NCBI RefSeq assembly: GCF_937863835.1 | Contig: NZ_CALMHT010000072.1 | Location: 26,028 to 90,027 of the forward strand | Origin: an uncultured Prevotella sp. | GTDB taxonomy: Bacteria > Bacteroidota > Bacteroidia > Bacteroidales > Bacteroidaceae | Length of the DNA: 64,000 nt | Direction: 5' to 3' | Shown here: piece after piece, positions 19,003-27,838 of the stretch | Layout: every line of letters starts with the position of its first letter | How positions within the stretch are numbered: position 1 is the first letter of the stretch | Program-made: the position numbers and the translations under genes | Notes under the pieces: generated by a model | The model's input: the letters and a program-made list of their open reading frames with translations, nothing else | Databases searched by the model: none | Told to the model about the DNA's origin: nothing

Positions 19003-21015
19003 ATGAAACTAAATAAATTTTTTATCGGAGCTGTCATGGCTACAGCAACATGTATTGGACTCGGTTCCTGTACAGATACTATAGCTTTTGGAAATTCTTT
19101 CTTGGAAAAAGCTCCTGGTGGAACAGTAACAGAAGATACTGTTTTCAATAATCCAGAATATACTCGCCAATTCCTAGCAGGTGTATATTCTTTACAATAT
19201 TATGGTTTACCTTGGCGTAGTTCTTCTTCCTCTCCTCTTACAGCCAGTTATTGGAATGGTGAAGTGGAAGCCCTTTCAGATTGTTTCCAATTATATTTCC
19301 AGAGTTCTGTCTTGTATAAGCAGTATTATACAGGTGCGTTTACTGCGTCTACTGGCGGCGGTGTATATGGATTCCTGACAGAAAACACATGGGAGTTGGT
19401 ACGTAGAGCATACAAACTAATAGAGAATGTAAGTAAGGTCCCTAATATGGAACAGACAGAGAAAGACCGCTTGGTAGCAGAGGCAAAATGTCTTATAGCT
19501 TCTACCTATTTCAATATGTTCCGCCATTATGGAGGTCTGCCTATTATCACAGGTTCTTTCTCTGGCTTGGATGGGTCTTATAATTTGCCACGTGCTTCAG
19601 TAGAGAATACAGTTAAGTTTATGGTTGGTTTATTAGATGATGCTTCTAAGACGAGCTCTTTACCTTGGTCCTTTACAAGTGATGAAGCTACTTCGGAAGT
19701 AGGTCATTGGACAAAGGCAGGCGCAATGGCATTAAAGTGTAAAATACTTCAATTTGCCGCTTCACCATTGTTTAATGCCGACCAAGGATATTATGGAGGT
19801 ACCACAGATGCTGAAAAAGACAGTCTTGTATGGTATGGAGGTTATGATAAGAGTCGTTGGACAGCATGTAAGACAGCATGTAAAGCCTTTTTTGACGCCC
19901 TTGCTGCAAACGGTGGTTACAGTCTTGTACAACCCACAGCAAATACACAAGAGGCATATCGTTATGCATACCGTTCTGCATATTGGAATGAGAACAGTTC
20001 TGAAATACTGCATTCAGTACGTGTAACCAATTCTACCCGTGATTCAAAATATCAGTGGTTGTATTTGAGAGGTAATGACCGTCTGTCATATTGTCTGACT
20101 GAGGAGTATGCAGAGATGTTCCCTTGGGCAGATGGTACACCATTTGATTGGGATGAGGCTGAAAAAGCTGGTAAATTAGACCAGATGTTTGTCAAGGGAG
20201 ATACAGTTGCCAAACAGCAACTTTTGCAAAATCGTGTATACACCCGTGATCCCCGTCTATATGAAACAGCTGATGTCAATGGTGCATTGCAGGTTATTAA
20301 TGATGCGGATGGTTCCACATCTGGTGCCAATTATGAAATATGGGTAGGAGGTACTCAGGGTGGTACAAGTCAGAAGAATGAATCCGGCGCGTATGCGACA
20401 AGTTATCGTCTCAACAAATATGTTGTTGGCGACCTCATGTATACATCAATGCATTATCCACAATGGGATGTACTACGCCTGTCAGACCTCTATCTGGTCT
20501 ATGCCGAAGCTTTATTACAATCTGATGATAATAACACAGAAGCTCTTAAATATGTAGATGCAGTTCGTGCCCGTGTAGGACTTAAAGGTCTTGCAGCCAG
20601 CAACCCATCTAAGAATTTAACATCCAATAAAGCAAATCTTTTAGAGGAGATCTTGCGTGAACGTGCCTGTGAATTAGGTTTTGAAGATACACGCTATTTT
20701 GATATGATCCGTTATAAACGTACAGACCTGTTCAAAAAAGAACTACATGGATTGCGTATTTACCGTTTGGTCAAAAATACGACGACAGGTGTTTGGGAAA
20801 GATCGGCGACACAATGGTATAATGGTGACAGAAAAACTGCAAAACAGGGACAACCCTCATATTATGAACCGTCTCATTTTGATTATGAGAAATTTGTAAT
20901 CGCAAATGGTACCCGTGCGTGGTGGACGGATTATGATAATAAATGGTTGTTACAACCATTCCCTACGACTGAACTGAATAAGGGATATGGACTCATACAG
21001 AATCCTGGTTGGTGA
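19003..21015 (+). CDS. SusD-like glycan-binding lipoprotein (pair 2)
   Basis: This is a 670-aa surface lipoprotein partner of the SusC just upstream. The ORF track starts at 18967, but the second ATG at 19003 gives a clean lipoprotein signal 'MKLNKFFIGAVMATATCIGL' with Cys23, so I use that. SusD helices are seen in 'LIASTYFNMFRHYGGLPII', 'ALKCKILQFAASPLFNAD', 'VLRLSDLYLVYAEALLQSDDNNTEALKYVDAVRARVGL' and 'ILRERACELGFEDTRYFDMIRYKRTDLF', ending with the usual 'LQPFPTTELNKGYGLIQNPGW'. It is somewhat longer than average. The third SusC follows after 45 bp. Confidence 0.95.
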   Translation: MKLNKFFIGAVMATATCIGLGSCTDTIAFGNSFLEKAPGGTVTEDTVFNNPEYTRQFLAGVYSLQYYGLPWRSSSSSPLTASYWNGEVEALSDCFQLYFQSSVLYKQYYTGAFTASTGGGVYGFLTENTWELVRRAYKLIENVSKVPNMEQTEKDRLVAEAKCLIASTYFNMFRHYGGLPIITGSFSGLDGSYNLPRASVENTVKFMVGLLDDASKTSSLPWSFTSDEATSEVGHWTKAGAMALKCKILQFAASPLFNADQGYYGGTTDAEKDSLVWYGGYDKSRWTACKTACKAFFDALAANGGYSLVQPTANTQEAYRYAYRSAYWNENSSEILHSVRVTNSTRDSKYQWLYLRGNDRLSYCLTEEYAEMFPWADGTPFDWDEAEKAGKLDQMFVKGDTVAKQQLLQNRVYTRDPRLYETADVNGALQVINDADGSTSGANYEIWVGGTQGGTSQKNESGAYATSYRLNKYVVGDLMYTSMHYPQWDVLRLSDLYLVYAEALLQSDDNNTEALKYVDAVRARVGLKGLAASNPSKNLTSNKANLLEEILRERACELGFEDTRYFDMIRYKRTDLFKKELHGLRIYRLVKNTTTGVWERSATQWYNGDRKTAKQGQPSYYEPSHFDYEKFVIANGTRAWWTDYDNKWLLQPFPTTELNKGYGLIQNPGW

Positions 21016-21060
21016 TAATATGTTTGAAGTCGAAATACATTCAATAAAACGATAAAATAT

Positions 21061-23883
21061 ATGAAAAGAAATAATATCATAGTGTTTGCAGTATTAGCAG
21101 GTTTCTGTCTGCCTGCTGCAGCACAGCAATATAAAGATTCACTTAAAAATGATCGATTTGAAGATCAACTGATCGATGTTGGTGCAAACAGGACATTCAA
21201 GCTTAGTGAATCTACCGCATCTGTTTCTCTGATAACCAACAAGGAAACAGATAAGCGCAGTGCAAAAAATATAGGCAATTCCATTCTGGGACAAGGTCTG
21301 GGACTTATATCCTTGCAGAATTCAGGTAATTATGCAGCTGCTAATCCCACTTTCTATGTACGTGGATTACAGAGTCTCTCTGGTAGTACACCTTTAATAT
21401 TAGTAGACGGAATAGAACGTAGTATAGACAACATTACACCTGAAGAAGTTGAAAATGTTCAGATACTGAAAGATGCCGCAGCTGTATCTCTGTATGGATA
21501 TAAAGGTGCCAACGGTGCTGTTCTTATTACGACAAAACGAGGAAAATACAATTCTAAGTCGATAACAGTAACATTAGACCATGTCTTTAATTTTATGGCC
21601 AACAAACCAAAGTTTGTTGATGCTTCAACTTATGCGAAAGCGATGAATGAAGCTTATGCGAACGATGGTTACGGGAATAATTATCGTTATTCGGATAATG
21701 AGATATCTGCTTTCCAAAGTGGTCAATACCCATATTATTATCCAAATGTTGATTGGGTAAATGAAACATTCAAGGATAATGCCGCCACGAACAAAATTAA
21801 CGCCCAGTTTACTGGTGGTGGTCAGAAGTTCCGTTATTATGCAATGATAGACCTTTTGTCAGATAAAGGTTTTATCAAGAACCCTAATGAGAATGATGGT
21901 TATTCGACACAGAATAAGTATGTCAAAGGCAACATGCGTGCAAACATTGATGTAGATTTGACACCTACAACCAAAATTACAGCCAATATCCTTGGCGTAC
22001 TTCTTGAAACAAGTCGTCCAGGTTCTAATGTAGATCTTTGGGATATGATATATTCTACGCCTTCTGCTGCATATCCGATCAAGTCGGAAAGTGGAAACTG
22101 GGGTGGTAGTAATACATGGGCTGGAACTTCAAACCCTGTCGCACAATCGGTTGGAGCCGCTTATTATAAGAATCATACCCGTAGCTTGTTCTCTGATTTG
22201 ACTCTCCGTCAGGATCTTTCCGGATGGGTAAAAGGTTTGGCTGCCCAAGCTCGCGCCAGTTATGATAATACATCTAACATATATGAAAACCATAGTAAGA
22301 CATATATATACAACGTGACCGTTCCGACATGGGCTGCCGATGCTACTGAACCTACAGCTACTGTAAGCACTTATGGAACTGACTCTGAAATGGGTACAGG
22401 AGCAGATGTAAATACATTCTCACGCCGTTTCCATTTTGATTTCGGTTTCGATTATCAGAACAAATTCGGAGACCATTCTATATATAGTCAGTTAAAATGG
22501 GATTATGAATACGAAGAAGCCAATGGTTATAATACAACAATTTATCGCCAGAATTTCTCATGGTTCAATCATTATGGATATAAAGAGCGCTATTTTGCAG
22601 ACCTTTCACTTGTATACTCAGGTTCTAGTAGATTAGCTCCTAGTACGAAGTGGAGTTTTTCTCCAACAGTTTCAGCTGCATGGGTGATCTCAAAAGAAAA
22701 TTTCATGAAAAATATTTCATGGGTCGATTTCTTGAAACTTCGTGCATCTTTTGGTATCATCAATCAAGACTTACTTCCTAACAGCACATGGACATACTAC
22801 GTTCAGCAGTATCAGGTATCCGGTGGTACATATCCATTCAATTCAGGATGGGGATCAGATTTCGGACGTACCTATCTTGACCGTCTTGCTACGACAAATC
22901 CATCTCATGAAAAAGCTTACAAATATAATGTCGGTGTAGATGCTACCTTGTTCCATGGTCTTAATGTTACGATCGATGGATATTATCAGCGCCGTTCTGA
23001 TATTTGGGTTGAAGCATCAGGTAAATATACAGCACTCGTCGGTGTAGATGCACCTTATGAGAACGCAGGTATAGTAGACAGTTGGGGCGCAGAATTAGGA
23101 TTGGACTATTCTAAACAGATAGGACAGGTTACATTCAATGTAGGAGGAAATCTTAATTATAATAGAAATAAGATTAAGGAACAGTTGGAAGAGCCCCGTC
23201 TATACAGCAATTTAGTACAGACAGGAAACTCATTGAATCAGATATATGGTCTGAAAGCAATCGGTTTCTTCAAGGACGATGCCGATATAGCCAATAGTCC
23301 TACTCAGACATTCTCTACAGTAAAGCCGGGTGATATCAAGTATGAAGATGTCAATGGTGATAATACAATTGATGCCAATGACAAAGTAGCAATCGGATAT
23401 TCTACAGTAGCACCTCAGTTGTATTATTCTATTCATCTGGGTGCTGAATGGAAGGGCTTCGGTATTGATATGATGTTCCAGGGAACAGGACGTTATTCAG
23501 CAATCCTGAATACAAAGAGTATGTATTGGCCACTTATTAATAATACGACCATTTCCCAGTATTATTATGACAATCGTTGGACATCAGACAACCAGAATGC
23601 AAAATTTCCACGTTTAAGTTCTGTAAGCAATGCGAACAACTATCAGACTAATACAATCTGGTTGGCCGACCGTTCTTTCTTAAAACTGCGCAATGTGGAA
23701 GTTTACTATAATTTTGCAAAGTGTTTGTTGCAGAAAACGAAAGTCGTAAATGCTGCGAAGATTTATGTTCGTGGAACAGATTTGTTCTGTATAGATCATC
23801 TGGATGTTTCTGATCCTGAATCTTATGGAGCTACGAACCCGCTTACACGTAGTGTTGTAGTAGGACTCTCTGTTACTTTCTAA
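21061..23883 (+). CDS. SusC-like TonB-dependent transporter lacking the N-terminal Ig-like domain (pair 3)
   Basis: This 940-aa importer is about 110-130 residues shorter than the other two SusC proteins here. After the signal peptide ('CLPAAAQ', ~22) it goes directly to 'RFEDQLIDVGANRTFKLSESTASVSLI' and then the plug ('FYVRGLQSLSGSTPLILVDGI', 'ILKDAAAVSLYGYKGANG'). The carboxypeptidase-regulatory-like domain is absent and no normal 'VVVGYG' TonB box is visible. The barrel is complete and ends 'SVVVGLSVTF'; a calcium-type loop 'DVNGDNTIDANDK' is present. The frame is intact, so it is a variant architecture and not a broken gene. Its SusD begins 39 bp downstream. Confidence 0.94.
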   Translation: MKRNNIIVFAVLAGFCLPAAAQQYKDSLKNDRFEDQLIDVGANRTFKLSESTASVSLITNKETDKRSAKNIGNSILGQGLGLISLQNSGNYAAANPTFYVRGLQSLSGSTPLILVDGIERSIDNITPEEVENVQILKDAAAVSLYGYKGANGAVLITTKRGKYNSKSITVTLDHVFNFMANKPKFVDASTYAKAMNEAYANDGYGNNYRYSDNEISAFQSGQYPYYYPNVDWVNETFKDNAATNKINAQFTGGGQKFRYYAMIDLLSDKGFIKNPNENDGYSTQNKYVKGNMRANIDVDLTPTTKITANILGVLLETSRPGSNVDLWDMIYSTPSAAYPIKSESGNWGGSNTWAGTSNPVAQSVGAAYYKNHTRSLFSDLTLRQDLSGWVKGLAAQARASYDNTSNIYENHSKTYIYNVTVPTWAADATEPTATVSTYGTDSEMGTGADVNTFSRRFHFDFGFDYQNKFGDHSIYSQLKWDYEYEEANGYNTTIYRQNFSWFNHYGYKERYFADLSLVYSGSSRLAPSTKWSFSPTVSAAWVISKENFMKNISWVDFLKLRASFGIINQDLLPNSTWTYYVQQYQVSGGTYPFNSGWGSDFGRTYLDRLATTNPSHEKAYKYNVGVDATLFHGLNVTIDGYYQRRSDIWVEASGKYTALVGVDAPYENAGIVDSWGAELGLDYSKQIGQVTFNVGGNLNYNRNKIKEQLEEPRLYSNLVQTGNSLNQIYGLKAIGFFKDDADIANSPTQTFSTVKPGDIKYEDVNGDNTIDANDKVAIGYSTVAPQLYYSIHLGAEWKGFGIDMMFQGTGRYSAILNTKSMYWPLINNTTISQYYYDNRWTSDNQNAKFPRLSSVSNANNYQTNTIWLADRSFLKLRNVEVYYNFAKCLLQKTKVVNAAKIYVRGTDLFCIDHLDVSDPESYGATNPLTRSVVVGLSVTF

Positions 23884-23922
23884 TGAGGAAAGATTATATA
23901 AAGAAAGAAAAAATTCAAAATA

Positions 23923-25680
23923 ATGAATATTATGAAACTAAATAAAATAATAGGCGTTGGTCTTGGAGTTTTAGCTCTTGCTTCATGTAATGACAAGATG
24001 GACTACAAAGAATATAACGCATACGATAAGGATTATGTCAGTTCAAGTATGACTTATGTAGGCAACTTGATGACTGATATATATAATTATGCAGATTATG
24101 ATTTCGGACAGAATTTCGGTGGAGCTATTTTAGGTTCTGCTACGGATGAGAGCGAGTTTGCTACATCAGGTAACTCTATACAGGATCTTTATGATGGTGC
24201 ATGGAGTCCAACCAATGCCCATAGTACAATGTGGACTAACATGTATTCGGGTATTGCCGACTGTAATCTCGTGCTGCACGAGTTCCAAGGCTTGACATTC
24301 TCTGCAGACTCGCTTAACAGTGATTATGAACAGCAGATATATCGCTATCAGAACTACAAATGGGAATCACGTTTCTGGAGAGCATATTTCTATTTTAATC
24401 TTGTTCGCCAGTATGGGGCTGTACCTTTGATAACAAAGAGTGTCGTTGGAGGGAATGCTGATGAGATCAATAGTATGTCAAGAACATCGTCCGATTCCAT
24501 ATACAAATTTATCATGGACGAATGTGACATCGTAAAGGATTCTATCATAGCGGATTATAGTAATCTTGGAAATATGGCTTTACCAAGTAGTGCCGCAGAA
24601 ACAGGTAGAGCGGATAAGTTGGCTGTACTAGCCTTACGTGCGCGTGCCGCTTTATATTGGGCGAGTCCTCTGTTTAATACTTCAAATGATAAACAACGCT
24701 ATCATACAGCTGCCCTGTATACAAAGGAATTGTTGGATGCATGTGATGCACGTGGTAAGAAGTTGGCAGCAGATTATTCATCATTATGGGCTACTGATAA
24801 CTGGAGTAACGCCTCTGTTACATGTGAAATCATATTTGGTCGCCGTATTTACGGAACCGGTACCGGTGGTACATCTGCAGTTTTCGAAAAATACAATTAT
24901 CCAATAGGCATTGAAGGCGGAGCAGGTGGAAACTGTCCGACCCAGAATCTTGTTGATGCTTATGAAATGCAGAAGACAGGTTTGGGTATCAATGAGTCTG
25001 GTAGTGGATATAAAGAAAGTGATCCATATACTGGCCGTGATCCAAGATTTACAGCCACTGTAGCAAAGAACGGTGATACATGGCCTACTGTATATAAGAC
25101 TGCGTTGCAGACTTATTATGGAGGAACTAATGGAGAACCTGTTGCCAGTGCCACTCCTACAGGATATTATGTTAAGAAACTCTGTCATGGAGCCATCAAT
25201 TTAGCTGCAAATTCTAAGTATGCTGCCGATAACCATACATGGATAACTTTCCGTCTAGGTGAGTTCTATCTGAATATGGCAGAGGCATTGTATAAATATC
25301 TTGGTTCTCCTACGGCTACAAGTTCTGAGTTCCCTACATCCGCGATTGAATATATCAACAAGGTGCGTGCACGTGTTAGTATGCCAAACTTCCCGACAAC
25401 GCTGAGTAATGATGCTTTTTGGGCAAAATATACAAATGAGCGAATGGTCGAATTAGCTTTTGAAGGACATCGTTTTTGGGATGTTCGTCGCTGGAAGGAA
25501 GCTGACAAGTATTTCAAGAGCATACAGGAAATGAAACTTACGAAGAATGATGACGGAACAATCACATACACCCGTAAAACTGTCAGTCGTCAGTGGGCAG
25601 ATAAAATGTATCTGTTCCCTATACCACAGACTGAGATAATGAAAAACAAGAATCTGACCCAGAATACCGGTTGGGAATAA
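23923..25680 (+). CDS. SusD-like glycan-binding lipoprotein (pair 3)
   Basis: This 585-aa surface lipoprotein pairs with the short SusC upstream. The signal ends 'GVLALASC' (Cys22, or Cys19 if translation starts at the second ATG, 23932). SusD features include 'ESRFWRAYFYFNLVRQYGAVPLI', 'VLALRARAALYWASPLFNTSND', 'TFRLGEFYLNMAEALYKYLG', 'AIEYINKVRARVSMPNF' and 'NERMVELAFEGHRFWDVRRWKEADKYF', ending 'KMYLFPIPQTEIMKNKNLTQNTGW'. Length is typical. A 12-bp hairpin without a T-run lies between this gene and the GH28 that follows. Confidence 0.95.
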   Translation: MNIMKLNKIIGVGLGVLALASCNDKMDYKEYNAYDKDYVSSSMTYVGNLMTDIYNYADYDFGQNFGGAILGSATDESEFATSGNSIQDLYDGAWSPTNAHSTMWTNMYSGIADCNLVLHEFQGLTFSADSLNSDYEQQIYRYQNYKWESRFWRAYFYFNLVRQYGAVPLITKSVVGGNADEINSMSRTSSDSIYKFIMDECDIVKDSIIADYSNLGNMALPSSAAETGRADKLAVLALRARAALYWASPLFNTSNDKQRYHTAALYTKELLDACDARGKKLAADYSSLWATDNWSNASVTCEIIFGRRIYGTGTGGTSAVFEKYNYPIGIEGGAGGNCPTQNLVDAYEMQKTGLGINESGSGYKESDPYTGRDPRFTATVAKNGDTWPTVYKTALQTYYGGTNGEPVASATPTGYYVKKLCHGAINLAANSKYAADNHTWITFRLGEFYLNMAEALYKYLGSPTATSSEFPTSAIEYINKVRARVSMPNFPTTLSNDAFWAKYTNERMVELAFEGHRFWDVRRWKEADKYFKSIQEMKLTKNDDGTITYTRKTVSRQWADKMYLFPIPQTEIMKNKNLTQNTGWE

Positions 25681-25732
25681 ATAACATACTTTAGTTGTTA
25701 ATAGTTAATTGTTATTCAGTATGATTATTGCG

Positions 25733-25761
25733 CCCGTAACACTCTCCATGAGTGTTACGGG
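25733..25761 (+). promoter_or_regulatory. Perfect 12-bp hairpin without U-tract between susD3 and GH28
   Basis: CCCGTAACACTC pairs exactly with GAGTGTTACGGG around the 5-nt loop TCCAT. The next bases are TATGCTATATAAG, so it lacks the T-run of an intrinsic terminator. It may protect the 3' end of the upstream message, act as a processing site, or lower expression of the downstream GH28. No TAnnTTTG box is seen between it and the GH28 start. Confidence 0.6.
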
Positions 25762-25821
25762 TATGCTATATAAGATGTAGTGAAGAACGGCTCAAAATCT
25801 AATAAACAATCATTAATAAAA

Positions 25822-27237
25822 ATGGAATCTGCACATAAAATTATTGTTGCTGTCTGCATCATGATTATACAAAGTATAAGCATGACAGCTCGTGAATATA
25901 ATGTTCGTGACTTCGGTGCTGTAGGTGACGGTCGTGCGCTCGACAGTAAAGCTATCAACAAAGCTATTGACGCATGTGTAGCTGATGGCGGTGGCAAAGT
26001 GGAAATACCTGCCGGCACCTTTCTTTGTGGTAGCATCAGACTGAAGAGCAATATAGAATTGCATCTGGAGGCAGGTGCTAAAATTCTTGCTGCCCCTGCC
26101 GGTATGAATGTTTATGATGAAAGCGAGAAGTTTGAAGGCAAGCAATATCAGGATGGAGGACATACGTTTTTTCATAACAGTCTGATATGGGCCGACGGTC
26201 AGCGCAATATCTCTATTACAGGTCATGGTATGATTGATGGCGAGGGCTTGACAAAGAAGGATAACGAACATGCAGGTATCGTGGATGGTGGCAGTATCGG
26301 AACAGGTGACAAGACTATCGCTATGAAACTTTGTCAGAATGTCACGATCAGAGATATTACTATTTTTCGCGGAGGACACTTTGGAATCATTATAACAGGT
26401 TGCGATATCGTCAATATAGATAATGTCATTGTTGACACCAATCGTGATGGCATAGATATTGATTGTTGTAAGTATGTGACAGTTAGCAATACAAAAGTGA
26501 ATACACCTCATGATGATGCCATCGTGATAAAAAGTTCTTATGCACTCAACCGTCCTGTGCCTTCTGAACATATCCTTGTAACCAACTGTATCGTGACAGG
26601 GTACCAGCTTGGCACTTTTCTTGATGGGACTTATAAACCGGAACCGGTCAATTGGGTGTGTGGAAGGATTAAACTAGGTACTGAGAGTAACGGCGGATAT
26701 AGGGACATTGCCATCAGTAATTGTACCTGCATTTGGAGCAGTGGCCTTGCTTTTGAAACAGTAGACGGAGGTTTGATGGAGAATATCGTAGTATCCAATA
26801 TTACTATGAATCACGTTCATCATTATCCGATATACATTACGACCGGTTGCCGAAACCGCGGTCCTGTTGCTGATGTCGTTTCCCGTGCAGAGAATATATC
26901 TATCAATAATGTGATGGCCACGGATGTCGATTCTCTAGCTGGAATCATTGTGACAGGTATGCCGAATCAGCCATTAAGGAATATTTCGTTGAGTAATATT
27001 ACTGTCGAATACCGTGGCGGGGGGACAAAAGATCTGTCAACACGTAAATACAGAGAACAGGGTACGAATTACCCTGAACCCCGTTGGGCTGGACCGACAC
27101 CAGCTTATGGCATTTATGCCCGCCATGTGAATGGCCTGCGTCTCCGTGATATACATCTAACAACAATCAAGCCCGAGGCCCGACCGATGATAATTACCGA
27201 TGATGTCCATAATCTGGATTCGACCTATGTACAATAA
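25822..27237 (+). CDS. Divergent GH28-family glycosidase
   Basis: This 471-aa exported enzyme probably acts on pectin galacturonosyl or rhamnogalacturonan linkages. I prefer the ATG at 25822 over the track start at 25780 because it gives a signal peptide ('VAVCIMIIQSISMTA'). The beta-helix starts with 'VRDFGAVGDGRALDSKAIN' and keeps two acidic sites, 'NRDGIDIDCC' (~212) and 'HDDAIVIKSS' (~234). The segment expected to hold GHG reads 'GRIKLGTESNGGYRDI' instead. The region after it ('GLAFETVDGGLMENI', 'YITTGCRNRGP') is unlike common polygalacturonases. It resembles an uncharacterised GH28 branch found in PULs. Family placement is firm; the reaction is not. Confidence 0.85.
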   Translation: MESAHKIIVAVCIMIIQSISMTAREYNVRDFGAVGDGRALDSKAINKAIDACVADGGGKVEIPAGTFLCGSIRLKSNIELHLEAGAKILAAPAGMNVYDESEKFEGKQYQDGGHTFFHNSLIWADGQRNISITGHGMIDGEGLTKKDNEHAGIVDGGSIGTGDKTIAMKLCQNVTIRDITIFRGGHFGIIITGCDIVNIDNVIVDTNRDGIDIDCCKYVTVSNTKVNTPHDDAIVIKSSYALNRPVPSEHILVTNCIVTGYQLGTFLDGTYKPEPVNWVCGRIKLGTESNGGYRDIAISNCTCIWSSGLAFETVDGGLMENIVVSNITMNHVHHYPIYITTGCRNRGPVADVVSRAENISINNVMATDVDSLAGIIVTGMPNQPLRNISLSNITVEYRGGGTKDLSTRKYREQGTNYPEPRWAGPTPAYGIYARHVNGLRLRDIHLTTIKPEARPMIITDDVHNLDSTYVQ

Positions 27238-27390
27238 GATGTTTTTTTAAAAAATAACGTCACAATATCGCGGTCGGTCTGTTTATCGATGGTTCAAGGT
27301 GTTGACAACCCCACATATTATCATCGGAACATCACAAGAGTTGTATGCTTTTACTAGAGATGAAAAGTATCTGCCCATTGGTTTTGAACA

Positions 27391-27408
27391 AAATTTAGGC
27401 CTAAATTT
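27391..27408. repeat. 18-bp perfect palindrome, copy 1
   Basis: AAATTTAGGCCTAAATTT reads the same on both strands. Copy 2 lies 65 bp downstream. Confidence 0.85.
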
Positions 27409-27455
27409 GTATCAATCTCAGTGCTTTCGCAGTGCATTTCCATTGGTTTGGCATC

Positions 27456-27471
27456 AAATTTAGGCCTAAAT
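27456..27471. repeat. Palindrome copy 2
   Basis: AAATTTAGGCCTAAAT repeats 16 bases of copy 1, with a 14-bp palindromic core. Together with its right flank it is the inverted-repeat partner of copy 1 and its left flank. Confidence 0.85.
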
Positions 27472-27481
27472 CTTGTTCGAA

Positions 27482-27512
27482 AACAGTGGATTTGTTATTC
27501 AAAACCACTGCT
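27482..27512 (+). repeat. Hairpin inside the element
   Basis: CAGTGG-A-TTTG and CAAA-A-CCACTG form a stem of 6 + 4 bp with one A-A mismatch and a 5-nt loop. Confidence 0.5.
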
Positions 27513-27568
27513 TTTGAAATAGAGGCGGACGATTGTGGAGATATAAATGTTAAAATAAGAATGAACTG

Positions 27569-27589
27569 GTGGCGTTTCTGCCATTTTTT
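27569..27589 (+). terminator. Possible weak terminator inside the element
   Basis: GTGGC and GCCAT pair over a 6-nt loop and are followed by TTTTTT. It could end a transcript running out of the GH28 gene or one starting inside the repeat element. Confidence 0.4.
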
Positions 27590-27768
27590 GTGGTGATATA
27601 AACAGTCAGAACCCCAGTAAAGATGAGGGCTGCGATATTGTGACGTTGTTTTTCAAAAAAAATCTAAGTAGATGTAATATTCCTTCTACTTTTTCCTAAT
27701 AAAAGGGAGCAGTCGGATGTAATGCAAAAAAAATACATCATAATTTTTTTTCTTCTAACAAAACCTAT

Positions 27769-27776
27769 TATCTTTG
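27769..27776 (+). promoter_or_regulatory. -7 box upstream of GH2
   Basis: TATCTTTG matches TAnnTTTG and is followed by CA, as is common. It lies 62 bp before the GH2 ATG. No -33 TTTG is seen at 19-20 bp, which fits an activated PUL promoter. Two GATGTAAT words (27671, 27716) lie upstream. Confidence 0.5.
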
Positions 27777-27838
27777 CATTTTCAAATGCCTTTTTACTAA
27801 AATAATATACTAAAACAAATTACTAAAACAAACAAGTT

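Larger units (their letters stand above)
27238..27664. repeat. Nested inverted-repeat element (MITE-like or structured RNA), about 427 bp, non-coding
   Basis: The outer ends are an imperfect ~33-bp inverted repeat whose core AACGTCACAATATCGC (27256-27271) is matched exactly by its reverse complement at 27632-27647; the flanking T-rich and A-rich bases continue the match. Inside, a second near-perfect ~29-bp inverted repeat lies at 27381-27409 and 27455-27484, each arm holding a palindrome around TTTAGGCCTAAA. No ORF of note is present. The left end starts right after the GH28 stop codon. No target-site duplication is obvious to me. A non-autonomous mobile element, or a large folded RNA, would both fit. 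Confidence 0.6.

Noticed and set aside
21061-23883. Short SusC as a truncated pseudogene
   Set aside because: It has a complete signal peptide, plug and barrel end in one frame; only the Ig-like domain is missing, a known variation in the superfamily.
27238-27838. Insertion sequence or CRISPR array in the large gap
   Set aside because: There is no transposase ORF and no series of equal repeats with equal spacers; only nested inverted repeats are present.
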